A stretch of 64,000 nt of DNA from JAAFIP01 sp963775085 (GCA_963775085.1 CAVZHO010000008.1:62001-126000); one strand, 5' to 3'. Numbered from the stretch's first letter, positions 25,421 through 34,413 are shown. Numbers and translations are program-made. Notes: generated by a model not told the origin, from the sequence alone.

Positions 25421-25426
25421 AGCGCC

Positions 25427-26014
25427 ATGCACCATTTAAAAGAAACCCTGGTCAGTAGCGAGCTGCTGTTCAAAGGCAAGTTCCTGCAGGCCAAGCGCGA
25501 CACCGTGCGCCTGCCCGACGGCAAGCAGGCCAGCCGCGAATATGTAGTGCACCCTGGCGCAGTGGTTGTCGTCCCCTTGTTGGACGACGGCCAGGTGGTG
25601 CTGGAGCGCCAGTTTCGCTATCCCATTGGCCAGGTGATGATTGAGTTTCCTGCGGGCAAACTCGACGAAGCTGAAGACCCATTGATCTGCGGCCTGCGCG
25701 AACTACACGAGGAAACCGGCTACACCTGCAGCGAGTGGGCCTACGCAGGCCAAATGCATCTGGCCATAGCGTATTCCACCGAGGTCATCCACATCTACTT
25801 TGTGCGCGGTTTGTCGCTGGGAGAGCGCAAGCTCGATGCGGGCGAGTTTTTAGACGTGTTTACCGCGCCCGCCCAGCAGCTACTGGACTGGTGCGCTGAC
25901 GGCAGCGTGACCGATGCCAAAACCTTGTCTTGTGCGGTGCACTTGGCCAACCACCTGAGCGGCAAACGTCCCATGGCCTGGCAGACCACGCCGCGCATGG
26001 CACGCGCTGCATAA
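25427..26014 (+). CDS. NUDIX hydrolase, ADP-ribose pyrophosphatase type
   Basis: Cleaves nucleoside-diphosphate derivatives, most likely ADP-ribose, to AMP and ribose 5-phosphate. The Nudix box is present near residues 82-104 (GKLDEAEDPLICGLRELHEE followed by TGY), fitting Gx5Ex7REUxEExGU. The 195-residue length and the N-terminal strand pattern (DTVRLPDGKQASREYVVHPGAV) match the NudF/ADPRase branch. The start is 6 bp after the DUF2818 stop, so it is probably co-transcribed. Confidence 0.9.
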   Translation: MHHLKETLVSSELLFKGKFLQAKRDTVRLPDGKQASREYVVHPGAVVVVPLLDDGQVVLERQFRYPIGQVMIEFPAGKLDEAEDPLICGLRELHEETGYTCSEWAYAGQMHLAIAYSTEVIHIYFVRGLSLGERKLDAGEFLDVFTAPAQQLLDWCADGSVTDAKTLSCAVHLANHLSGKRPMAWQTTPRMARAA

Positions 26015-26021
26015 TGCAGGC

Positions 26022-26543
26022 ATGAAAGTACTCGATCTGCAATGCCAACACCAGCACAGCTTTGAAGGCTGGTTTGGCTCCGAGGACGATTTTCAAAGCC
26101 AGCTTGCGCGCGGCCTGGTAGAGTGCCCGCTGTGTGGCGATGCCCGGGTGACCAAGAAGCTCTCTGCTCCGCGATTGAACCTCAGCGGGTCGCGCGAGCT
26201 GGCGCCGGTGCAAAACCAAAACGCTACTAATTTTGTAGCTGCCAATGGCCAGGCGACAGGGACTATGGGCCAAAATAGGCCCAAAGAGCAGATGCTGCAA
26301 ACCATGTTGCAAGACCCGCAGTTTCAGGCGGCCTATCTGCATATGGCGCGCAGGGTCTTGGCGGACACCGAGGATGTTGGCAGCCAGTTTGCCTCAGAGG
26401 CGCGCAAGATCCACTACGGCGAGGCCAAAGAGCGCAGCATCCGTGGTCAGGCCTCGCAGGATGAAACCCTGGAGTTGCTGGACGAAGGCATTGACGTATT
26501 ACCTTTGCCTTTACCTGCTGTACTCAAAGAAACTTTGCAGTAG
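26022..26543 (+). CDS. DUF1178 family protein with internal C30 insertion
   Basis: A 173-residue protein of the DUF1178 family, function unknown. The N-terminus MKVLDLQCQHQHSFEGWFGSE and the motif VECPLCGDARVTKKLSAPRLN look like a small zinc-ribbon-like unit (Cys-Gln-His; CPLC). Residues about 67-86 (NATNFVAANGQATGTMGQN) are a translated C30 repeat in the linker before the helical C-terminal half (MLQTMLQDPQFQAAYLHMARRVL). The gene follows the NUDIX gene by 7 bp. Confidence 0.88.
   Translation: MKVLDLQCQHQHSFEGWFGSEDDFQSQLARGLVECPLCGDARVTKKLSAPRLNLSGSRELAPVQNQNATNFVAANGQATGTMGQNRPKEQMLQTMLQDPQFQAAYLHMARRVLADTEDVGSQFASEARKIHYGEAKERSIRGQASQDETLELLDEGIDVLPLPLPAVLKETLQ
26222..26280 (-). repeat. 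C30 repeat copy 8, in the DUF1178 gene
   Basis: Reverse orientation. GCTACTAATTTTGTAGCTGCC, then GGCC-N9-GGACTATGGGC with one mismatch in the stem. It is read in the frame VAANGQATGTMG, the one shared by all reverse-sense copies. Confidence 0.82.
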
Positions 26544-26620
26544 CCGTTAAAATCACACCATCGCCTGGCTATGCTCTGTCGCCCGGCGCTTTACCATCCA
26601 GAGCCATGTAGAGGACTACC

Positions 26621-27721
26621 ATGTATAAAAACCTCGCTGCGACACTGCTCGCCGCCTGTTTTTCTTTTTCCGCTTTTTCCCAAAGCACTCCGACCACCGC
26701 GCAGCCTAAAGAGCCTTTGAAAATTGGCTTCCTGTACGTTGCACCCTTGACGGACGCAGGCTGGGTGCGCCAGCACGAGGAGGGGCGCAAGGCGGTGGAT
26801 GCTGCCCTGGGCAGCCAAGTCAAAACCACCTATGTAGAAAACGTGCCCGAGGGCGCAGACGCAGAGCGCGTCATACGCGACCTGGCCAGCCAGGGCTACA
26901 AGCTGATCTTTACCCCCAGCTTTGGCTATATGGAGCCCACGCTCAAGGTAGCCAGAGACTTCCCCGACGTGAAGTTTGAGTCCATCACCGGCTACAAAAC
27001 CGCGCCTAATGTGGCGGTGGCTAACGCCCGCTACTACGAGGGCCGCTACCTTGCAGGCATCGCGGCGGGCCGCATGAGCAAGACCCATATCGCGGGCTAC
27101 GTGGCGGGCTTTCCCATCCCCGAGGTGTTGCAGGGCATCAATGCTTTTACGCTGGGCATGCGCTCGGTCAACCCGCAGGCGCAGGTCAAGGTGGTGTGGC
27201 TGAACGCCTGGTTTGACCCCGCCCGCGAGCGCGAAGCCGCCATGACCCTGATGAACCAGGATGCCGACGTGCTGGCCTTCCACACGGGCTCCAACGCCGT
27301 AATGGTGGCCGCCCAAGAGCGCGGCAGGCTGGCCGTGGCCTACCACTCGGATATGCGCAAGGTGGCACCCGATGCGCAGATCGCCTCTGTCACCCACCGC
27401 TGGGGCGACTACTACGCCGCGCGCGCCAAATCCGCGCTGGACGGTAGCTGGAAGAGTGGCGCAGTGTGGGGCGGCATCAAAGACGGGATGATCCGCGTCG
27501 AAGGCTTTGGCCCGAAGGTGCCGCAGGCCGTGCAGGACGAAGTGCTGGCCGCGCAAAAAGACATTGCAGCGGGCAAGCGCCATCCCTTTGCAGCCGAAAA
27601 ACACCCCGTCAAGGACACCGAGGGGCGCATCGTCATCAAGCCCATGAGTGTTCTGACAGACACCGAAGTTTTGGGTATGAATTATCTGGTCGAAGGCGTG
27701 CTCGGAAAGATAGCAAAATAG
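26621..27721 (+). CDS. BMP-family ABC transporter substrate-binding protein
   Basis: A periplasmic binding protein of the BMP/Med family (PnrA-like), which binds purine nucleosides or related compounds for ABC import. The 366 residues start with a signal peptide (MYKNLAATLLAACFSFSAFSQ). The lobe 1 core is IGFLYVAPLTDAGWVRQHEEG, and GYKLIFTPSFGYMEP and HTGSNAVMVAAQERG lie on the ligand cleft. GAGGA precedes the ATG. The permease and ATPase genes are not in the window. The guanine deaminase 4 bp downstream suggests that the ligand is a purine or nucleoside. Confidence 0.9.
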   Translation: MYKNLAATLLAACFSFSAFSQSTPTTAQPKEPLKIGFLYVAPLTDAGWVRQHEEGRKAVDAALGSQVKTTYVENVPEGADAERVIRDLASQGYKLIFTPSFGYMEPTLKVARDFPDVKFESITGYKTAPNVAVANARYYEGRYLAGIAAGRMSKTHIAGYVAGFPIPEVLQGINAFTLGMRSVNPQAQVKVVWLNAWFDPAREREAAMTLMNQDADVLAFHTGSNAVMVAAQERGRLAVAYHSDMRKVAPDAQIASVTHRWGDYYAARAKSALDGSWKSGAVWGGIKDGMIRVEGFGPKVPQAVQDEVLAAQKDIAAGKRHPFAAEKHPVKDTEGRIVIKPMSVLTDTEVLGMNYLVEGVLGKIAK

Positions 27722-27725
27722 GGCC

Positions 27726-29099
27726 ATGCAAGCCTACCGCGCCGCCCTTCTACGCTTCAACGCGCAGCAACAAGCCGTCTACGATGAAGATGGCCTGTTG
27801 GTAGTGGGAGCGGATGGCAAGGTAGTTGCCATCGGTGCCTACACTGCACTGCGCAGCCAGTACGCGCAGCTGCCCACCCAGCACTGGCCGGGCCGCATCA
27901 TTGCGCCGGGCTTTGTGGACATGCATGTGCATTACCCGCAGACGGACATCATTGGCTCGCCCGCCGATGGCCTGCTGCCCTGGCTGGAGAATACCACCTT
28001 TCCAGAAGAGAAACGCTTTGTAGCAACCGCATACTGCGCGCAAGCAGCTCAGTTTTTTATAGCGGAGTTGTTGCGCAACGGGGTCACCACCGCGCTCACT
28101 TTCGCCACCTCGCATGTGGAGTCGGTCAACGCCCTGTTTGCAGCGGCGCAGCACAGTGGCCAGCGCATCATCACCGGCAAGTGCCTGCAAGATCGCCACT
28201 GCCCCGACGGCGTGCGCGACGAAACCGAGCAATCGTTGATCGATACCGAGGCGCTGATTCAGCGCTGGCACGGCAAGGGCCGCCTGGGCTACGCCATCAC
28301 CCCGCGCTTTGCGCCGAGCTGTAGCGACGCGCAGTTGCTGGGGGCGGGCGCGCTGGCTGCCAAGTATCCGAGCGTGTGGGTGCAGTCGCATGTCGCTGAA
28401 AATGCCGAAGAAATAGCCTGGGTTCACGCGCTGTATCCCCAGGCGCGCAGCTACCTGAGTGTGTATCAGGGCTTTGGTCTGCTGCGCGCGCGCAGCGTGT
28501 ATGCCCACTGCCTGCACTTTGACGCAGCAGACCGCGCATTGATGCGTAGCTCAGGTGCAGCCGCTGCGGTGTGCCCCACCAGCAATCTGTTTTTAGGCAG
28601 TGGTTTTTTTGATTTTGACGAGGCGCAGCGTGCGAATATGCTGCACGGCCTGGCCAGCGATGTAGGCGGTGGCACCTCCTTCTCACCGTTTAAAACCATG
28701 TTGGCGGCACACTGCGTTGCGCGTTCGTCGGCCTTAACTGGCGGCATGCCTAAGCAGGCCGTCACGCTCAGTCCGCAGCAGCTCTGGTGGCAGCACACCG
28801 CTGGTGCGGCGCAGGCGCTGGGTTTGCAGGGGGTAGTGGGTAATTTAAATGTGGGCTGCGAGGCGGATTTTGTATTGCTCAACCCGCAGGCCACACCGCT
28901 ATTGGCGCGTCGCACGGCGCGCGCGGGTAGCTTGGACGAGTTGCTGTTTTCCATGATCGTGCTGGGGGACGACAGGGTGGTGCAGCACACGCATGTTTCT
29001 ACCGCAGCCGTTGCACTAGCTCCAGCAGCCCGATCATCACCGGCTGGTGCAGCAGGTAATACACCAGGCTCCAGCAGCCCAGCCATACCAGCCACCTAG
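27726..29099 (+). CDS. guaD: Guanine deaminase with read-through tail
   Basis: Converts guanine to xanthine in purine catabolism. An amidohydrolase of 457 residues with the metal-binding motif FVDMHVHYPQTD, HVAENAEEI, the metal-binding His in YAHCLHFD and the Asp in LASDVGGGTSFSP. The order and spacing match GuaD. Natural family members end near LGDDRVVQHTHV; here about 25 low-complexity residues follow (Ala/Pro/Ser-rich) and run 101 bp into the 3' end of the convergent gene. The tail is probably the result of a lost stop codon. Together with the preceding binding protein, the pair suggests purine salvage or use as a nitrogen source. Confidence 0.9.
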   Translation: MQAYRAALLRFNAQQQAVYDEDGLLVVGADGKVVAIGAYTALRSQYAQLPTQHWPGRIIAPGFVDMHVHYPQTDIIGSPADGLLPWLENTTFPEEKRFVATAYCAQAAQFFIAELLRNGVTTALTFATSHVESVNALFAAAQHSGQRIITGKCLQDRHCPDGVRDETEQSLIDTEALIQRWHGKGRLGYAITPRFAPSCSDAQLLGAGALAAKYPSVWVQSHVAENAEEIAWVHALYPQARSYLSVYQGFGLLRARSVYAHCLHFDAADRALMRSSGAAAAVCPTSNLFLGSGFFDFDEAQRANMLHGLASDVGGGTSFSPFKTMLAAHCVARSSALTGGMPKQAVTLSPQQLWWQHTAGAAQALGLQGVVGNLNVGCEADFVLLNPQATPLLARRTARAGSLDELLFSMIVLGDDRVVQHTHVSTAAVALAPAARSSPAGAAGNTPGSSSPAIPAT

Positions 29100-29745
29100 T
29101 ACCCGCAGGCACAGCGCCCGTCAGCAAGGCAGGACGCGCGCGCAGCAGCCACTGTGTGGCGGCCACGCCCCACCACATCACACCCAACCAGGGGATCAGC
29201 GGAACGTAGTCTTCGGTGATTGGCTTGACGGAGATCAAACCCAGCCAGTTCCATGGCTTTGCATTAAGAAATTGCAGTGTAGTCCACGTCGCCAGGGCAT
29301 AAGCAGCTATAAATTTTGTAGCAATCGCTACTGCACCCAGTAGCCACAACCACGCGCCCCAGTGCGCTGTGAGCCGCACAATAATCAGCATGACGGCAAT
29401 GCCCTGCAACACGCCAAAGTAAATGAAGCTCTTGGGGTACATGGCGTACGATGCCGCACTCACCAGCAGCGCGCACGCCGCTATCTGCGCCCAGCGCCGC
29501 CCAAAGCGCTGCCAGCTTTGCCCCTGGTGCCGCCCCACCGCCTGGCCCGCGCCCGCGCAAAGTAAAAACAGGCTTACGATGCAGGTGCGCTGCCAGGTCC
29601 ACACCGGGTCACGGTAAAAGTCCTGCTTGATCCAGCGGTAGTGGTTCAGGTCAAAGGCAAAGTGGTAGACCGTCATCCACACCATGGCCACGCCGCGCAG
29701 GGCATCGAGGCGGTTAAAACGGGGACGGGGTTGCGGGCTTGGCAT
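28999..29745 (-). CDS. DUF1624 family membrane protein
   Basis: A 248-residue multi-helix membrane protein starting MPSPQPRPRFNRLDALRGVAMVWMTVYHFAFDL. The RLDALRG and YHFxFD motifs mark the DUF1624/heparan-alpha-glucosaminide acetyltransferase-like family of membrane acyltransferases. The substrate is unknown. The start is placed at the ATG complement at 29743-29745; the open frame extends further upstream but overlaps the neighbouring gene and has unusual composition. A C30 repeat is translated at about residues 139-156 (AIATKFIAAYALATWTT) as part of a membrane helix. The 3' end overlaps guaD tail to tail. Confidence 0.8.
   Translation of the reverse strand: MPSPQPRPRFNRLDALRGVAMVWMTVYHFAFDLNHYRWIKQDFYRDPVWTWQRTCIVSLFLLCAGAGQAVGRHQGQSWQRFGRRWAQIAACALLVSAASYAMYPKSFIYFGVLQGIAVMLIIVRLTAHWGAWLWLLGAVAIATKFIAAYALATWTTLQFLNAKPWNWLGLISVKPITEDYVPLIPWLGVMWWGVAATQWLLRARPALLTGAVPAGTRWLVWLGCWSLVYYLLHQPVMIGLLELVQRLR
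29278..29334 (+). repeat. C30 repeat copy 9, in the DUF1624 gene
   Basis: Forward on the plus strand, antisense to the gene. TAGTCC, nine bases, GGGC (one change), ATAAGCAGCTA spans exactly 30 bp, then ATTTTGTAGCAAT. The gene reads it as ATKFIAAYALATWTT. Confidence 0.82.
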
Positions 29746-29759
29746 AGTGCAAACCGGGT

Positions 29760-30674
29760 TTAAGCCCGCCTGCCCTTGCGCCGAATTTTCTGCACATTCG
29801 TCCACACCCCCAGCACCACAGCCCCCGCCACCATACCCGCCAGCGCATCCACCAGCGTCGTGCCCACCACCTGAAACGCCCCCAACGGTGCTGCCAGTGC
29901 CTCTATCGCATGGTGCAACCACGGCCAGCCGTGGACCAGAATGCCGCCGCCCACCATGAACATGGCGGCGGTGCCGACGATGGACAGGGTTTTCATCAGC
30001 TTGGGGGCAAACCACATGATCCCGTGACCGACCGCTCTGGCGCTGCGGTTAGGTTTTTGTAGCAGGTAAAGCCCGGCATCGTCCAGCTTGACGATGCCTG
30101 CCACCAGGCCGTACACACCCACCGTCATGACGGCGGCGATGGCCACTACCACAGCAACCTGCTTGGTAAATGCGGCCGCGGCCACGGTGCCCAATGCGAT
30201 GACGATGATCTCGGCCGACAGCACAAAGTCGGTGCGGATCGCGCCCTTGATTTTGTCTTTTTCCAGCACGACCAGATCGACCGTGGGGTGTTCTACCGCC
30301 TGCATGATCTCCTGCGCGTGCGCTGCGTCTTCCTGTGGGCTGTGCAGCAGCTTGTGGGCGATTTTCTCGAAGCCTTCAAAGCACAGGTAAGCACCACCCA
30401 CCATCAGCAGCGGCGTGATGAGCCAAGGGATGAAGTAGCTGATCGCCAATGCAGCGGGCACCAAAATCAGCTTGTTGACAGCCGAGCCCTTGGCCACCGC
30501 CCACACCACCGGCAACTCACGCTCGGCCAGCACGCCCGAGACCTGCTGCGCGTTGAGCGCCAGGTCGTCGCCCAGCACGCCCGCCGTTTTTTTGGCGGCG
30601 ACTTTGGTCATCACGGCCACGTCGTCCAGGATGGTGGCGATGTCGTCGAGGAGGGCGAGGAGGCTGCTGGCCAT
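29760..30674 (-). CDS. DUF808 family inner membrane protein (YedI-like)
   Basis: A 304-residue membrane protein beginning MASSLLALLDDIATILDDVAVMTKVAAKKTAGVLGDDLALNAQQVSG, the hallmark of DUF808 (E. coli YedI). Several helices follow (LILVPAALAISYFIPWLITPLLMVGGAYLCFEGFEK). Function is unknown. It precedes the DUF1624 gene by 14 bp on the same strand and may share its transcript. Confidence 0.88.
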   Translation of the reverse strand: MASSLLALLDDIATILDDVAVMTKVAAKKTAGVLGDDLALNAQQVSGVLAERELPVVWAVAKGSAVNKLILVPAALAISYFIPWLITPLLMVGGAYLCFEGFEKIAHKLLHSPQEDAAHAQEIMQAVEHPTVDLVVLEKDKIKGAIRTDFVLSAEIIVIALGTVAAAAFTKQVAVVVAIAAVMTVGVYGLVAGIVKLDDAGLYLLQKPNRSARAVGHGIMWFAPKLMKTLSIVGTAAMFMVGGGILVHGWPWLHHAIEALAAPLGAFQVVGTTLVDALAGMVAGAVVLGVWTNVQKIRRKGRRA

Positions 30675-30719
30675 GGTTTAAAAATGAAAGAGTGAGTTGA
30701 AAATTAAATCAAGTGAGAC

Positions 30720-33065
30720 TTACTGGTACAGGTATTTTTGAAAACCACTGAACATCTGCCCTATTTTTTCAGGCCTACCTAAATCCGCTACAGCATCGTG
30801 CATCGAGTCACGGTATCTGAGCTTTAGGAGTGGCGTGAGCTTGCCTACATCCAGTTCTTCTACCCCTTCGCTTACATAGTGCGTTAAAACAAAAGAAAGA
30901 AATGCCTGTTGCTTACTTTCAAACTGCGTGCTGATGCGCATTTTGGCACGCTCGGCGCGATCCTCCCGGCTCAGCGGTGCTTGCGCATAGGCTATGTGTG
31001 CCAACACGTCATACAAGTCGCTTTTTTCAGCGTCAATGATCTTTTGCATCTCGCGCAGTTGGTCAGCGCCAAAGCCTTGGTCTGCCAGGCCATCAAGCAG
31101 CTTGCGGCGTGTGTCCGGCAGGCTCCATAGGCTGCGCAGCTCGTCCTCATTCCGAAAGAACTCTGGCAGCTTGCCAAACAACGATTCCATAAACTGTTGC
31201 GCTGACATCGGTGTGCCGTCAGGGTGCCAAAAGCTGGTCACCATCATGTGCTGAATGCTGCGTGCTTTGCCATCCGCCAGTTGTATTTGAATTTTCCTGC
31301 GCACTTGGTATTCCACTGCAGGCTCACGCACTTCTAGCGGCGTAATGGGCGGTGCGGGTGCAAACGCGCGGGGCTGCGCGGACTCCACTTCGATAGGTTC
31401 GCCATCCCATTCCGGGTCGCTAAAGTGGTGGTGCGCCCGCACAAAATCGTAAATAGTGAAATAGTCCTTGCCGTCATACAGCCGCGTGCCGCGCCCGATG
31501 ATCTGTTTAAACTCAATCATTGAATTGACAGTGCGCATCAGCACAATATTGCGCACGTTGCGTGCGTCCACGCCAGTGGACAGTTTTTGCGACGTGGTCA
31601 GCACGGTAGGAATGGTTTTTTCGTTGTCCTGAAAATCGCGCAAATACTCCTCCCCCAGCGCACCGTCATGCGCTGTGACGCGCTGGCAGTAGCTGGGGTC
31701 TTTACTGGTTTTGATCTGGTTCACCAAGTCGCGCACCGCCAGTGCGTGCGCCTGCGTCGCGCAAAACACCAAGGTCTTCTCGCGCTGGTCTATCAGGCCC
31801 ATAAAAATCTCTACCCGCTTGCGTTCACGCTCTTTAATTTCAATCAGCTTGTTAAAGTCGGCCTCTTGATAGCGCCTGCCCAGCTCAATCTCGCCGTCCA
31901 GCACCGAGTCGTCAGCCGTGTACACATAGTCGTCCAGTGTGGTGGCTATTTGCTTGACCCGAAACGGTGTGAGAAAGCCGTCGTTAATACCGTCTTTGAG
32001 CGAATACACAAACACTGGCTCGCCAAAATACGCATAGGTGTCCACATTGCCACGCGGGCCGGGGCGCTTGGGTGTGGCGGTCAAGCCCAGCTGCACTGCC
32101 GGTGCAAAATAGTCCAAAATGCCGCGCCAGTTGCCTTCGTCATTGGCACCGCCCCGGTGGCACTCGTCAATGATGACCAGGTCAAAAAAGTCAGGCGGGT
32201 AGTCGCCAAAATACGGCGCAGGCTGGCCATCTGTAGTTGGCCCGCTCATAAAGGTTTGAAAGATCGTAAAAAAGATGCTGCCATTCTTGGGCACCTTGCC
32301 TTTTTTGCGAATCTCGTCCGGCGCTATGCGCACAAAGGCATCGTCTGCAAAGGCTGCAAACGCACCAAAGTCGCGCACGGCCTGGTTAGCTAGCGTGTTG
32401 CGGTCGGTCAAAAACAAAATACGTGGCCGCCGCGTAGGCTCGCCACCCAAGTTCCAGCGCGCTTGAAACAGCTTCCATGCAATTTGAAAAGCAATCGACG
32501 TTTTGCCAGTGCCCGTAGCCAGTGTGAGCAATATGCGTTTATCGCCAGCGGCCACGCGCTCCAGCACGCGCGAGACCGCAATATCTTGGTAAAACCGGAT
32601 CTGCCAGGTGCCGCTTTTGTCAGGCACGGGCACTTGTGCAAAGCGGTCACGCCAGGCGTTGGGCGCCGCAAAGGTGCTCGCCCACAGCGCGTCGGGTGTA
32701 GGCAAGTCTGCCAGCGCGCCCGCCACGTCACCTTCTTGCCCGGTCTGCATGTCTATGGCATATAGCCCTTGGCCATTGCTGGCATAGCAGTAGCGCACGG
32801 CCAGCTTGGCGGCATAGTTTTTAGCCTGGCCCACACCTTCGGTTACCGCCTCGTGCCAGGCCTTGGCCTCTAGGACGGCCAGCTTGGTGTTGCGGTACTC
32901 CAGCACGTAGTCGGCGATCAATGGCTTGCCACGGCGGCCCGCGCCTTCAATGCGGCCTAGCGTGATAGCAAATTCCCGCCGTATGCGGCTGCCTTCCACC
33001 ACGCCCCAGCCCGCGCGCGCTAAAGCAGGGTCAATATGCTCGGCGCGGGTTTCGGCTTCATTCAT
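30720..33065 (-). CDS. hsdR: Type I restriction enzyme, R subunit
   Basis: The translocase and nuclease subunit of a type I restriction-modification system. The 781 residues contain an N-terminal PD-(D/E)xK nuclease (DYVLEYRNTKLAVLEAKAW, about residues 48-68), a superfamily 2 helicase with Walker A LATGTGKTSIAF near residue 187 and DECHRGG near residue 300, motif VI IIGRGTRLYDGK, and a C-terminal domain of the EcoEI type (SFVLTHYVSEGVEELDVGKLTPLLKLRY split near the end). The start overlaps the fic stop by 8 bp. It is the last gene of the hsdM-hsdS-dinD-fic-hsdR operon. Confidence 0.94.
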   Translation of the reverse strand: MNEAETRAEHIDPALARAGWGVVEGSRIRREFAITLGRIEGAGRRGKPLIADYVLEYRNTKLAVLEAKAWHEAVTEGVGQAKNYAAKLAVRYCYASNGQGLYAIDMQTGQEGDVAGALADLPTPDALWASTFAAPNAWRDRFAQVPVPDKSGTWQIRFYQDIAVSRVLERVAAGDKRILLTLATGTGKTSIAFQIAWKLFQARWNLGGEPTRRPRILFLTDRNTLANQAVRDFGAFAAFADDAFVRIAPDEIRKKGKVPKNGSIFFTIFQTFMSGPTTDGQPAPYFGDYPPDFFDLVIIDECHRGGANDEGNWRGILDYFAPAVQLGLTATPKRPGPRGNVDTYAYFGEPVFVYSLKDGINDGFLTPFRVKQIATTLDDYVYTADDSVLDGEIELGRRYQEADFNKLIEIKERERKRVEIFMGLIDQREKTLVFCATQAHALAVRDLVNQIKTSKDPSYCQRVTAHDGALGEEYLRDFQDNEKTIPTVLTTSQKLSTGVDARNVRNIVLMRTVNSMIEFKQIIGRGTRLYDGKDYFTIYDFVRAHHHFSDPEWDGEPIEVESAQPRAFAPAPPITPLEVREPAVEYQVRRKIQIQLADGKARSIQHMMVTSFWHPDGTPMSAQQFMESLFGKLPEFFRNEDELRSLWSLPDTRRKLLDGLADQGFGADQLREMQKIIDAEKSDLYDVLAHIAYAQAPLSREDRAERAKMRISTQFESKQQAFLSFVLTHYVSEGVEELDVGKLTPLLKLRYRDSMHDAVADLGRPEKIGQMFSGFQKYLYQ

Positions 33066-34143
33066 CGTCTAAAGTCACCTGCGTTAAAAGATCAAACAAG
33101 GGGCGGTTGATATAAAAATGCTGCCTGCCTATTTTTTTCATATCCACAATGCCCTTGAGCGCCAGCGTTCGCAAGTGCTTGCCCGCAGTCACCCGCGATA
33201 CTCCCAAGTCTTTTTCTAAAAAATCGATCTTGGTATAGGGGTGTCGGAACAAATTGTTCAGCAACTCCTGGCTGTAAATCTTGGGCACCTCCGTGCGCAG
33301 CCGCTCCTTGGTAGTTTGTATCAGCGTACGCAAGTCTTTGACCAATTTAATTTCGCTTTTGGCTGTGATGGCCACACCGCGCACCATATAAACGCACCAG
33401 TCCAGCCACTGCCCCGTTTCTCGCGTAGATTGCAGCAGCTGGTAATACTGGGCTTTGGTGGACGTGATGTAGCGGCTTAAATACAGTACCGGCAAATCCA
33501 GCAAACCCTCGCGCTGTAGCATCAGCAGGTTGAGTATGCGCCCCGTGCGCCCATTGCCGTCATAAAAAGGGTGAATGCTCTCAAACTGGTGATGCGCAAT
33601 GGCCATACGCAGCAGCGGGTCCAATCCATCAACTTGCGGGCTGGCGTGCATAAAGTCCACCAGTTCGCCCATCAGGCGTTCAATCACCACGGCATCTTGC
33701 GGGGGTTCATACACCACAGCGCCCGTGCTCTGGTTTTTTAAAACCGTGCCCGGCAGCTTGCGCAGCCCCGCGTTGTTTTGCTCCACATGCGACTGCACCG
33801 CCAAAATCGACTGCAACCGAATCAAACCCGATGCGCGCACCGCCTCGTAGCCCGTGCGCAAGGCTGTGATGTAGTTTTGCACCTCTTTGGCAGCCGGTGT
33901 GCTGGGATTGTTTTGGTCATAAGAGTAAATCTCATCATGCGTGGTGATAATGTTTTCAATCTCCGAGCTGTCCTTGGCCTCTTGAATCGCCAGCGTATCC
34001 AGCAAAATGCCACGATTGGGCAAAGACTCGCATAAGCCCTTCAGCTCTGCCAAGTGGCGATGCGCGTCAGCCAGGCACTGCCATAGCACGCGCTTGTCCA
34101 GGCTGTCGCTGCTCGGAAGCTGAAGGCTCACTAAGGCTTGCAT
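33058..34143 (-). CDS. Fic-domain AMP-transferase with winged-helix C-terminus
   Basis: Fic enzymes add AMP from ATP to protein side chains. The 361-residue protein has an N-terminal helical region with the inhibitory motif SSEIENI near residue 60 (class II, autoinhibited), the catalytic loop HPFYDGNGRTGR at about residues 188-199 (catalytic His, phosphate-binding loop) and a C-terminal winged helix (LLNNLFRHPYTKIDFLEKDLGVSRVTAGKHLRTL). The winged helix suggests DNA binding and possibly control of its own operon. Fic genes of this type recur inside type I restriction loci, as here. Palindromes upstream (34169-34193) are possible operators. Confidence 0.92.
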   Translation of the reverse strand: MQALVSLQLPSSDSLDKRVLWQCLADAHRHLAELKGLCESLPNRGILLDTLAIQEAKDSSEIENIITTHDEIYSYDQNNPSTPAAKEVQNYITALRTGYEAVRASGLIRLQSILAVQSHVEQNNAGLRKLPGTVLKNQSTGAVVYEPPQDAVVIERLMGELVDFMHASPQVDGLDPLLRMAIAHHQFESIHPFYDGNGRTGRILNLLMLQREGLLDLPVLYLSRYITSTKAQYYQLLQSTRETGQWLDWCVYMVRGVAITAKSEIKLVKDLRTLIQTTKERLRTEVPKIYSQELLNNLFRHPYTKIDFLEKDLGVSRVTAGKHLRTLALKGIVDMKKIGRQHFYINRPLFDLLTQVTLDDE

Positions 34144-34168
34144 GGCTGGATGGGCTAGGCTGTAACGT

Positions 34169-34193
34169 GATAAGAAATTGCAATTATCTTATC
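34169..34193. promoter_or_regulatory. Operator-like palindrome upstream of fic
   Basis: GATAAG and CTTATC flank 13 bp. A second CTTATC in the same orientation lies at 34229-34234, 41 bp away (about four helical turns). On the minus strand, TTTACA and TAAGAT 17 bp apart could form a promoter overlapping the palindrome. The Fic protein's winged helix is a candidate binder. Confidence 0.4.
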
Positions 34194-34271
34194 AGGTCAA
34201 GCAAAACGTGTAAAGAAAACACGATTTTCTTATCGCGTCAGCCATAACATGTCGGTAAAACAGAAAAACAT

Positions 34272-34294
34272 CGACATGAAGTGATGACATGTCG
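34272..34294. promoter_or_regulatory. Inverted repeat CGACATG-N9-CATGTCG upstream of fic
   Basis: A perfect 7-bp inverted repeat, with ACATGTCG also present at 34247-34254. It may be a regulator binding site. No T run follows, so it is not a terminator. Confidence 0.35.
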
Positions 34295-34351
34295 AAGGCG
34301 TGTCCGTCTCGTTTTAAGCCATTTTCACCCGGTATTTTACCCATCAAATCG

Positions 34352-34407
34352 GTCGCTAGTCCAAGTAATCATAGCTTAAGTAGCTATTTTATTTATAGCA
34401 ATTATAA
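34352..34407 (+). repeat. C30 repeat copy 10, between dinD remnant and fic
   Basis: TAGTCC, nine bases, TAGC (decayed from GGAC), TTAAGTAGCTA is exactly 30 bp, followed by TTTATTTATAGCAATTATAA. It ends 6 bp from the stop codon of the broken dinD. The TAA is kept. Confidence 0.8.
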
Positions 34408-34413
34408 ACATCA

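Noticed and set aside
28033..28065. C30-like sequence in guaD (GCGCAAGCAGCT then TTTTTTATAGC), read as AQAAQFFIAE in the common frame
   Set aside because: The 30-bp spacing even fits, but the protein aligns without a gap to other guanine deaminases in this helix, and GTCC and GGAC are absent. Chance or full decay cannot be separated, so it is not counted.
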